From the NCBI GenBank assembly GCA_900550855.1, contig URTQ01000087.1, forward strand, positions 1 through 6,759: 6,759 nt of DNA, in the 5' to 3' direction. The number at the start of each line of letters is the position of its first letter. Positions within the stretch are counted from its first letter, which is position 1. This document shows positions 1 to 5,970 of the stretch, in pieces. Source of the stretch: an uncultured Eubacteriales bacterium (GTDB lineage: Bacteria > Bacillota > Clostridia > Christensenellales > CAG-917). A program made the translations under genes and the position numbers. Under the pieces are notes generated by a model, which saw nothing but the letters and a program-made list of their open reading frames with translations, had not been told where the DNA came from and did no database searches.

Positions 1-1497
1 GTCGTTTTTTAACACGGCGGTGGTTTCGAGAATTTGCTCGCATACGTCGTTGATGTAGTCGGTCACGGCGTTTTCGGCAACTTCTTCTTGGCAGTTCGTG
101 CCGTTGTCCACGACGAGTTGAGTTATCATACCCAAATGCTTGTGAAGAGGATGCGTTTCCTCTGCCAAAGACTTGAAATCGAGCGGCGTTTTGCCCGTGA
201 GTATGTCGCGGATTTGTGCCATTTCGCCTGCAAGTCTGCCCGGCAAAATGAACAAGCCCATAACTTCGATTATTCCGATTGACTCTTGTTTGATGTTGTG
301 CAATTCCTTTCTCGGATGGAAGATTCCGAAGGGGTGCGCATCGTCCGTGCGGTTGTTGCGAAGTATGAGATTGAATTGATATTCGCCGTCCGAATTTATG
401 GAAAGTATGGGGGTGATTGCGTTGTGTTGGACTTTTTCGCCGTCCTTTTCGGTTGCGCAAACGACGTTGATTTTTTCGTTTGTGTAAACGTCCCACGCGC
501 GTCTGAATTTGTTTGCGACTTCGAGGGCTTGCATTCTGTTTTTGCTTTCTATTCTCACGATAGAGTTGTACCAGTCCACGATTGAAACGTTGACGTCCGC
601 ATAGCCTGCAACCTTAAAGTAGTTGCGAGAGGGGCGAGAGAACACGGGAAGCACTTTTTTGCCGCCTTGATAGTGGTCGTGGGCGAGTATCGAGCCGCCG
701 ACGATGGGAAGCGCGGCGTTCGAGCCTATGAAATAGTGGGGGAACATATCCACGAAATCCGCCATTCTGGCAAAAGTCGAATCGCTTACGCACATAGGGC
801 GATGTTGTTTGCAAACCGCAATGACGTGTTGCTCGAAATATCTGTACGGCGAGAATTGCATAAACCAGTTTTCGCCGTCGAGTTCGAAGGGAATTATGCG
901 GATATTTTGGCGCGCGGGCATTGCCGCGTTGCCGACGAATCCGAGCATATCTTCGCAAAGCACGCACTTGGGATAACCCGTTTTCGCTTCTTTTGCGAGG
1001 CGAACCTGTTCGGGCGTTTTTTCGGGTTTTGAAAGGTTGACGGTGACGGTGATGTCACCGCGTTTTCCTTCGTGTTGCCACACTATATTCTTTTCGTAGT
1101 CCTTGCCTCTTAGGTACAAACTGTCGAAGCCGAGTTTGCAAAGGAAGTCGCAGGCTTTTTCCACGCCTTCGTAACTTGCTTCGTCGTCGAACATTTCGAC
1201 CGTTTTCGAGGGCGAGGGCATAACGTAGCCCATAAGTTTGGTTTCGAAATTCGATTTTGCGTTCTCGTCGATAATCTTTTTGCGCACGGCAAAATCCGAA
1301 AGCGCGCTCATAACGTCGTATATATCGTACGAGCCGAGTTTGGCATCCTCGCAAGGCTCGGTGAGTCCGAGTGCGTCGAGCAGTTGATTTTGGGCGTATA
1401 TTGCGTCCAAATCACTCAAATACAGTTTGTTTTGGGCATAATCCAAAAGCCTTGCAACGTTCTGTTTTGCAATTTCTTCAAAAGAAATCCTTGGCAT
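1..1497 (-). CDS. galT: Galactose-1-phosphate uridylyltransferase, class II GalT (3' end cut off by window edge)
   Basis: This gene encodes the cytoplasmic Leloir enzyme that exchanges galactose-1-phosphate with UDP-glucose to give UDP-galactose and glucose-1-phosphate. Reading the minus strand from the ATG at 1497-1495 gives 499 codons with no stop up to base 1, so the C-terminus lies outside the window. The class II family is about this long (roughly 490-510 residues), so little is missing. Visible family landmarks are a CVLC pair at residues 178-181 followed by EDMLGFVGN, the active-site histidine motif AHDHYQGG at 272-279, and FHPRKELHNIKQESIG at about 393-408, followed by IEVMGLFILPGRL to 421. 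The class I HPHGQ motif is absent, which places it in the class II group found mainly in Bacillota. A GGAGG site (1506-1502) lies 4 bases before the start, and a TATAAT promoter lies upstream. It is divergent from galK, its pathway partner. Confidence in the function is high. Confidence 0.93.
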   Translation of the reverse strand, partial: MPRISFEEIAKQNVARLLDYAQNKLYLSDLDAIYAQNQLLDALGLTEPCEDAKLGSYDIYDVMSALSDFAVRKKIIDENAKSNFETKLMGYVMPSPSKTVEMFDDEASYEGVEKACDFLCKLGFDSLYLRGKDYEKNIVWQHEGKRGDITVTVNLSKPEKTPEQVRLAKEAKTGYPKCVLCEDMLGFVGNAAMPARQNIRIIPFELDGENWFMQFSPYRYFEQHVIAVCKQHRPMCVSDSTFARMADFVDMFPHYFIGSNAALPIVGGSILAHDHYQGGKKVLPVFSRPSRNYFKVAGYADVNVSIVDWYNSIVRIESKNRMQALEVANKFRRAWDVYTNEKINVVCATEKDGEKVQHNAITPILSINSDGEYQFNLILRNNRTDDAHPFGIFHPRKELHNIKQESIGIIEVMGLFILPGRLAGEMAQIRDILTGKTPLDFKSLAEETHPLHKHLGMITQLVVDNGTNCQEEVAENAVTDYINDVCEQILETTAVLKND

Positions 1498-1536
1498 AAA
1501 ACCTCCGAAAATACTTCAAAAATGATGATTGAACAC

Positions 1537-1565
1537 ATTATACCATACGCTTTTTGTCAGTGCAA
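1537..1565 (-). promoter_or_regulatory. Promoter for galT
   Basis: On the minus strand there is a perfect -10 box TATAAT (1542-1537) preceded by TGG, which supplies the TG of an extended -10. TTGCAC (1565-1560) lies 17 bases upstream as a weak -35. Transcription would begin near 1530 and give a leader of about 33 bases that ends with the GGAGG ribosome site at 1506-1502. The match is seen directly; activity is inferred. Confidence 0.68.
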
Positions 1566-1632
1566 GTCGAAAAGGGTTGCGAAGCGAGATTTTTTTGCAA
1601 AGATATTGCCGCCGAACAAATCTTTATTTGCC

Positions 1633-1666
1633 TTGCATTGACGAGCGTTGTGTGCTACAATATAGC
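1633..1666 (+). promoter_or_regulatory. Promoter region for galK (and probably lgt-pncB)
   Basis: Two overlapping sigma-A-like promoters can be drawn, each with a 17-base spacer. One is TTGCAT (1633-1638) with TACAAT (1656-1661); the other is TTGACG (1638-1643) with TATAGC (1661-1666). They predict starts near 1668 and 1673. Both starts fall inside the 17-bp palindrome at 1662-1678 and leave a leader of only about 20-25 bases before the preferred galK start at 1693. I cannot tell which is used. Confidence 0.6.
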
Positions 1667-1678
1667 ATAATATGCTAT
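1662..1678. promoter_or_regulatory. Perfect 17-bp palindrome, candidate operator at the galK transcription start
   Basis: ATAGCATA, one central A, then TATGCTAT: two 8-base arms that are exact reverse complements. The element overlaps the -10 box and predicted start point of galK, the classic position for a repressor that blocks RNA polymerase. It lacks the central CG typical of LacI/GalR-family operators, so the regulator family is unknown, and no regulator gene is in the window. It has no T-run after it and is too short-looped to be a terminator. The symmetry is seen directly; the operator role is inferred. Confidence 0.55.
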
Positions 1679-1680
1679 CA

Positions 1681-1685
1681 AAGGA
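1681..1685 (+). promoter_or_regulatory. Ribosome binding site that favours the internal galK start
   Basis: AAGGA lies 7 bases before the ATG at 1693. The upstream in-frame ATG at 1672 has no purine-rich site before it and sits inside the 17-bp palindrome at the predicted transcription start, so 1693 is the better start. Confidence 0.7.
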
Positions 1686-1692
1686 AAAGACT

Positions 1693-2946
1693 ATGACGTT
1701 TGACAATATCGACAACGAGAAACTTTGCGCCGTCTGCAACGACGTTTACGGCGTTTGCCGCAGCGAACAGACGGACAGATTCGAAGAACTTTTCAAAATG
1801 CACAAAGACGTTTTTAACACTTCCGACGTCGAGTTTTACTCGTCGCCGGGTCGTATCGAAATCGTTGGCAATCACACCGATCACAACGGTGGCAAGGTGC
1901 TTTGCGCCGCCATAAACGTCGACACGCTCGCAAGCGTATCGACAAGAAGCGACGGCATAATCGAGGTCAAATCCAAAGGCTATCCTATGCTTCGAGTGGA
2001 CGTGTCCAAACCCGATTTTTCCGTGAGCGAAATAGGCACTTCGACCGCTCTTATCAAGGGCGTGGTGGACTACTTCAAACGCTCTGACAAAAACGTGGGC
2101 GGTTTCAGCGCGTGTATGACGTCTTCCGTACCCAAGGGCGCAGGCGTTTCGTCGTCGAGTTCCTTCGAACTTGCGATAGCGGAAATTCTCAACGTTATGT
2201 ACAACGATTCGAAGTTGAGCGCGGTGTTCAAGGCAAAAGCCTCGCAGTATGCCGAAAACACGTTCTTCGGCAAGCCGTGCGGACTTATGGACCAAAGCGC
2301 AATCGCACTCGGCGGCGTGAATCTCATCGATTTTGCCGACTTCGATAATCCCGTCATCGAAAAAGCGCACTGGGCGTTCGACAATCTCGACATTTACGTC
2401 ATCGCGACGGGCGGCGACCATAGCGACCTCACGGACGACTACGCCGCAATACCGCACGAGATGAAAGAAGTCGCCGCTTGCTTCGGCGCAAAACTCTTGC
2501 ACGAGATTTCGCCGGAAAAGTGGAATCGCGACAAGCAAAACATCGTGGGAAAGGTGAGCGAGAGGGCGTACCTTCGCGCAGAACACTTCTTCGAGGAAAA
2601 CGAGAGAGTGGAAAACGCCGTAAAAGCGATAGACTCGAAGGACGAGCAAGCCTTCCTCGACATCGTGAACGAGTCGGGATTGAGTTCGAGATACAAACTT
2701 CAAAACACCTACTCGCCCGCGGGCAAGAATCACAACCTTGAAAACGCGCTCGACAGAGTGGTTAAAATCGAGGGCGTAGTCGCTTCGCGCGTGCACGGCG
2801 GCGGCTTTGCAGGCACTATTTTGGTGTTCGCAGACAAGAAAGCGAGCGGCGTAGAGGGCGCGCTCGACGTTATGTTCGGCGACGAAAACGTCTTCAAACT
2901 CGCAATCCGTCAAAGCGGCGCAACCAAACTCAATATAGGGGAATAA
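1693..2946 (+). CDS. galK: Galactokinase (GHMP kinase family)
   Basis: This gene encodes the cytoplasmic enzyme that phosphorylates galactose with ATP to galactose-1-phosphate, the substrate of the divergent GalT. From the ATG at 1693 it has 417 residues, a normal length. The reading frame also allows an ATG at 1672 (424 residues), but the AAGGA site supports 1693. Motif 1 is PGRIEIVGNHTDHNGG at residues 52-67. Here His61 and Asp63 match the sugar-binding pair, but Asn60 replaces the usual Glu of GEHTDY. Motif 2, the phosphate loop, is PKGAGVSSSSSFE at 147-159. The likely catalytic Asp is D200 in GLMDQS. Motif 3 is HGGGFAGT at 368-375. The GNHTDH form is one I associate with clostridial and related galactokinases, so the change probably marks a subfamily, although another C1 sugar kinase activity is possible. 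The stop is 3 bases before lgt, so the two are very likely co-transcribed. Confidence 0.9.
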   Translation: MTFDNIDNEKLCAVCNDVYGVCRSEQTDRFEELFKMHKDVFNTSDVEFYSSPGRIEIVGNHTDHNGGKVLCAAINVDTLASVSTRSDGIIEVKSKGYPMLRVDVSKPDFSVSEIGTSTALIKGVVDYFKRSDKNVGGFSACMTSSVPKGAGVSSSSSFELAIAEILNVMYNDSKLSAVFKAKASQYAENTFFGKPCGLMDQSAIALGGVNLIDFADFDNPVIEKAHWAFDNLDIYVIATGGDHSDLTDDYAAIPHEMKEVAACFGAKLLHEISPEKWNRDKQNIVGKVSERAYLRAEHFFEENERVENAVKAIDSKDEQAFLDIVNESGLSSRYKLQNTYSPAGKNHNLENALDRVVKIEGVVASRVHGGGFAGTILVFADKKASGVEGALDVMFGDENVFKLAIRQSGATKLNIGE

Positions 2947-2949
2947 AAT

Positions 2950-4125
2950 ATGATTAATTTCCTTTTATCGACGGCACAAGACCCGAGAGTTGCATTTCAA
3001 ATAGGCGGACTCACGGTGCAGTGGTACGGACTGCTCATCGTGTTAGGTATGCTTCTCGGTCTTGTGTACGCCTGTTGGCAAGCAAAGAAAATCGGCATAT
3101 CGTCGGACGACGCGGTGGAACTGTTTTTGTGGCTCATTCCGCTTGCAATCGTCTTTGCAAGACTTTTGTACGTCATTCCGCGCGCGGACGAATATTTCGG
3201 AAACAACGGCCGCGAAGGTTGGGATAAATTTGTGCATATCATTGCGATTTGGGAAGGTGGCATAACCATAATCGGCGGTCTCGTGGGCGGTCTTTTGGGC
3301 GCGGTGTTCTTCTCGCTTCACCACAAAAAAGAAACCAACTTTTTGAATGTCGTAGACCTTGTGGTCGTTCCCGTACTCATAGGTCAAATCGTTGGCAGAT
3401 GGGGCAACTTCGTAAATCAGGAAGCATTCGGCTTGCCTATTACGAACGAAGCGTTGCAATTCTTCCCGTTCGGCGTGTACATCACCGACCCGAGCGGCGT
3501 TGAGGACGCGTTCAAGAGCGTAGTTTATTCGCATATCCAAGCGGGCGGCGGCGGAAACTGGTTCTGCGCAACATTCTTCTACGAGGGCGTTTGGAACACT
3601 ATCGGCGCGATTTTCTGCATGCTTATGTGGAAGAAAGATTATCAAAAGAAATACCCCGGAATCTTGATGATTTTCTATCTGTTCTGGTACTGCATAGGAA
3701 GATTCTGGCTCGAATATTTGCGCATGGACGCCGTTCCCGTAACTAAAACCGCGTGCCTCATCGTTGCGATACTCTCGCTCGTCATAGGCGTTTTGTACAT
3801 ACTCGCTCGCACCTCGCGCCTTGCGTATCTCGACGTGAGAAAGAGCGCGCAAAAGGGTATAAACGGCGCGATACTCACCGAATACGAAGTAAAAAACTAT
3901 AAGTTTGTGGGCAAACTCTTTGAGGACGTCGCAACCGACAGCCAAAAATCTTCGGACAAAGCAAAGAAATTCTTTGCCGAATTGCTTCTCAAAATCGGAT
4001 ACGTCAGAAAGAGCGAACCCGATTATATCCCCGTTGATTTCGAGAACGTCGATTATTATCACGTTCCCAAAGACTATAAACGCAGATTCAACGCTATGAA
4101 AAAGCAAGACGTTTACGCCTTGTGA
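2950..4125 (+). CDS. lgt: Prolipoprotein diacylglyceryl transferase with C-terminal extension
   Basis: This gene encodes the inner-membrane enzyme that transfers diacylglycerol from phosphatidylglycerol to the lipobox cysteine of prelipoproteins, the first step of lipoprotein maturation. The 391 residues show about seven hydrophobic segments (near 19-42, 56-77, 102-123, 133-149, 207-226, 236-251 and 265-286). Landmarks are WYG at 25-27, the Lgt signature GRWGNFVNQEAFG at 149-161 (Arg150, Asn153 and Glu158 aligning with E. coli Arg143, Asn146 and Glu151), FFYE at 209-212 and GRFWLEYLRMD at 250-260. Two features are odd. Position 108 in GGITIIGG is Ile, where E. coli has His103 and many Gram-positives have Tyr. 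Residues from about 287 to 391 form a charged, hydrophilic tail beyond the usual 260-300-residue length. AGGGGA (2937-2942) lies 7 bases before the ATG. The gene lies 3 bases after galK and 22 before pncB. Family assignment is secure; the tail's function is unknown. Confidence 0.92.
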   Translation: MINFLLSTAQDPRVAFQIGGLTVQWYGLLIVLGMLLGLVYACWQAKKIGISSDDAVELFLWLIPLAIVFARLLYVIPRADEYFGNNGREGWDKFVHIIAIWEGGITIIGGLVGGLLGAVFFSLHHKKETNFLNVVDLVVVPVLIGQIVGRWGNFVNQEAFGLPITNEALQFFPFGVYITDPSGVEDAFKSVVYSHIQAGGGGNWFCATFFYEGVWNTIGAIFCMLMWKKDYQKKYPGILMIFYLFWYCIGRFWLEYLRMDAVPVTKTACLIVAILSLVIGVLYILARTSRLAYLDVRKSAQKGINGAILTEYEVKNYKFVGKLFEDVATDSQKSSDKAKKFFAELLLKIGYVRKSEPDYIPVDFENVDYYHVPKDYKRRFNAMKKQDVYAL

Positions 4126-4138
4126 TTTATTGCGAAAT

Positions 4139-4143
4139 AGGTG
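4139..4143 (+). promoter_or_regulatory. Ribosome binding site that sets the pncB start at ATG 4148
   Basis: AGGTG lies 4 bases before the ATG at 4148. An in-frame TTG at 4130 would add six residues (MRNRCK) but lies only 4 bases after the lgt stop and has no ribosome site, so it is rejected as the start. Confidence 0.7.
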
Positions 4144-4147
4144 CAAA

Positions 4148-5599
4148 ATGACAAACATCGATTACACAACCGAAAGAATCAAAACCAACAATCTCACGCT
4201 GTTGACCGACCTTTATCAACTGACGATGATGAACGGCTATCGCCGTTGCAAACTCGACGAAAGAAGGGCGGTGTTCGACATCTTCTATCGCGGAAGCGGC
4301 GGATATTCCTACGCAATCGCGGCAGGACTCGAACAAGCGATAGACTATATTCTCAATCTTCATTTCGACGACAGCGACATCGCGTATCTGCGCTCGCTCG
4401 AAATCTTCGACGAGGACTTTTTGAAAGCGCTCGAAACGTTCGAATTTACGGGCGACATCAAAGCCGTACCCGAAGGCACTATGGTGTTTCCCTACGAGCC
4501 TATTCTCACGGTGTCCGCGCCACTTTGGCAAGCGCAACTCGTGGAAACCGCGCTTCTTACGTTCGTAAATCACCAAACGCTCATCGCAACCAAAGCCGCG
4601 CGTTTGAAAGAGTGTACGAAAAACAAAATCAGCGAGTTCGGACTTCGCAGGGCGCAAGGTCCGGACGCGGGCATTTACGGCGCACGCGCCGCTTGCATAG
4701 GCGGTTGCAGAACCACGTCCAACGTCGTCGCGGGCAAACTTTTCGGAATCCCCGTCACGGGTACGCACTCGCACAGTTGGGTTATGTCTTTCGACACCGA
4801 ACTCGAAGCGTTTGAAAAGTATGCCGAAATTTATCCCGACAACTGCTTGCTTTTGGTGGACACATACGACACGCTCAAAAGCGGCGTTCCCAACGCAATC
4901 AAGGTTTTCGACAAACTCAAAGCGCAAGGACACAAGCCCGTCGGAATCCGCCTCGACAGTGGCGACTTGGCGTATCTGAGCCGCAAAGCGAGAGTTATGC
5001 TCGACGAAGCGGGACACGAGGACTGCCTCATATTCGCAACCAACGACCTCGACGAAGACATACTCTTGGCACTCAATTCGCAAGACGCCAAAATCGACGT
5101 CTACGGCATCGGTACGAAACTTATCACGAGTTACAACAACGCTTCTCTCGGCGGCGTGTACAAACTCTGCGCTCTCGAAGAAGACGGCAACCTCGTGCCC
5201 AAAATCAAAGTGTCCAACCGCCACGAAAAGACCACGCATCCGGGGGTAAAAAAGATTGTGCGTATATTTAAGGACGGTATGGCGCAAGCGGACTTGATTT
5301 GCCTCGAAGATGAAACTTTCGACACCTCGAAACCGCTCACGATTTTCCACCCCGAACAGACTTGGAAAAAGACCACGTTCACCGATTACGAACTCAAAGA
5401 ACTTATGGTGCAAATTTTCAAGGACGGAAAACTCGTGTACGATATGCCCACGCTCAAAGAGATTTGCGATAGGGAAGACAAGTCGATTGCCTCTTTCTTC
5501 CCCGAGTACAGGCGCGTCGTCAACACGCAGGAATACAAGGTAGACCTCTCGCAAAAACTTTGGGATTTGAAGCAGAAACTTCTCAACAGCGAACATTGA
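4148..5599 (+). CDS. pncB: Nicotinate phosphoribosyltransferase
   Basis: This gene encodes the cytoplasmic NAD-salvage (Preiss-Handler) enzyme that joins nicotinate to PRPP, with ATP hydrolysis, to make nicotinate mononucleotide. The protein has 483 residues from the ATG at 4148, typical of the longer NAPRTase form with a C-terminal extension domain. Visible landmarks are TDLYQLTM at 20-27, FDIFYR at 43-48, EFGLRRAQGPDA at 163-174, and GTHSHSW at 205-211, whose His209 aligns with the autophosphorylated histidine of the family. Further along are GIRLDSGDL at 266-274, FATNDLDE at 296-303 and the phosphate-binding YGIGTKL at 319-325. THPGVKK at 363-369 opens the C-terminal domain. It is the last gene of the apparent galK-lgt-pncB unit, 22 bases after lgt, and is followed 76 bases later by a strong terminator. 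No other NAD gene is in the window. It could be labelled nadV only if it used nicotinamide, which the sequence style does not suggest. Confidence 0.93.
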   Translation: MTNIDYTTERIKTNNLTLLTDLYQLTMMNGYRRCKLDERRAVFDIFYRGSGGYSYAIAAGLEQAIDYILNLHFDDSDIAYLRSLEIFDEDFLKALETFEFTGDIKAVPEGTMVFPYEPILTVSAPLWQAQLVETALLTFVNHQTLIATKAARLKECTKNKISEFGLRRAQGPDAGIYGARAACIGGCRTTSNVVAGKLFGIPVTGTHSHSWVMSFDTELEAFEKYAEIYPDNCLLLVDTYDTLKSGVPNAIKVFDKLKAQGHKPVGIRLDSGDLAYLSRKARVMLDEAGHEDCLIFATNDLDEDILLALNSQDAKIDVYGIGTKLITSYNNASLGGVYKLCALEEDGNLVPKIKVSNRHEKTTHPGVKKIVRIFKDGMAQADLICLEDETFDTSKPLTIFHPEQTWKKTTFTDYELKELMVQIFKDGKLVYDMPTLKEICDREDKSIASFFPEYRRVVNTQEYKVDLSQKLWDLKQKLLNSEH

Positions 5600-5675
5600 T
5601 TGAGGACAATCTCAACCGCATAAAATCGACAAATTCGCGTTGCGGATTTTAGAAAAACGCAAGACGCAATTTTGA

Positions 5676-5705
5676 AAAAGCGAAGGCAAAACCGCCTTCG
5701 CTTTT
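5676..5705 (+). terminator. Intrinsic terminator of the galK-lgt-pncB transcript
   Basis: A perfect 12-bp stem, AAAAGCGAAGGC (5676-5687) pairing with GCCTTCGCTTTT (5694-5705), closes a 6-base AAAACC loop. The GC-rich core followed by TTTT and further AT-rich sequence is the standard rho-independent form. The A-run on the 5' side means it could also work on the minus strand. It lies 76 bases after the pncB stop. Confidence 0.88.
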
Positions 5706-5759
5706 AATATAAACTCGCTTTCGTTTTTTGCATAAATTTGCCTTCGTTTTTTTCATAAA
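5695..5759. repeat. Three direct repeats with a 23-base period
   Basis: Copies start at 5695, 5718 and 5741, each 19 bases long and separated by 4 bases. Their rough consensus is CCTTCGTTTTTTNCATAAA. Copies two and three agree at 17 of 19 bases; copies one and three agree at 15 of 19. The first copy is the 3' arm of the terminator plus its T-tail. A fourth, badly decayed copy may follow from 5764. Low-complexity T-runs inflate the similarity, but the CTTCG start and the ATAAA end recur in phase. Confidence 0.5.
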
Positions 5760-5970
5760 ACTCGATGATTTTTTAGAGTAAACAATCAATTAAAATTTTA
5801 CGCGTCAAACTGCTCGTTTTTGCAAAACTAACGCTTTATATGCTCGTATGTAAGACATAAAACATCGTTTTTGCAGATAAATCGACATTTTTCGGCAAAA
5901 CATTATTCGCCGATGCAGTGCGATTTTTGGTATCTTTTTCATAGAAAAAAACCGTCTTTTCGAGGATATT

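Larger units (their letters stand above)
5600..5970. other. AT-rich intergenic stretch between pncB and the DivIVA-like gene
   Basis: No credible protein or RNA gene is visible in these 371 bases on either strand. They hold the pncB-operon terminator (5676-5705), three copies of a 23-base-period repeat (5695-5759), and three occurrences of CGTTTTT(T)GCA (5722-5732, 5815-5824, 5866-5875). The promoter for the downstream gene must lie here, but I find no pair of boxes with good spacing. TATCTT at 5931-5936 is a possible -10 without a recognisable -35. Confidence 0.6.

Noticed and set aside
34..1032. Several plus-strand open frames of about 80-120 codons (34-282, 286-585, 667-1032)
   Set aside because: All are in register opposite the minus-strand galT, which is open for 499 codons and has family motifs throughout.
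1384..1641. Plus-strand 85-codon open frame in the galT-galK spacer
   Set aside because: It overlaps the galT start, has no ribosome site, crosses the galT promoter, and its product has no recognisable features.
1672..1692. Upstream ATG of galK at 1672
   Set aside because: It lies at the predicted transcription start and inside the palindrome, without a ribosome site; the ATG at 1693 has AAGGA at 7 bases.
1678..2913. 411-codon minus-strand open frame opposite galK
   Set aside because: In-phase shadow of galK with a composition unlike a real protein, and galK motifs are complete on the plus strand.
3043..4158. 371-codon minus-strand open frame opposite lgt
   Set aside because: In-phase shadow of lgt; the plus-strand frame carries the Lgt signature and a good ribosome site.
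4127..5596. 489-codon minus-strand open frame covering all of pncB
   Set aside because: It is exactly in phase opposite a convincingly recognised enzyme, its translation has no recognisable family motif, and it is explained by avoidance of TTA, CTA and TCA codons.
5620..5648. Second hairpin between AAAATC and GATTTT after pncB
   Set aside because: The stem is only 6-7 AT-rich pairs with a long loop and no following T-run, so it is not a credible terminator.
5695..5759. CRISPR array
   Set aside because: The repeats are 19 bases at a 23-base period with only 4-base gaps, so there is no spacer space, and no cas gene is present.
5600..5970. Possible small RNA or riboswitch in the long intergenic stretch
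   Set aside because: Apart from the terminator hairpin I found no conserved riboswitch core, tRNA cloverleaf or second terminator that would end a small RNA before the next gene.
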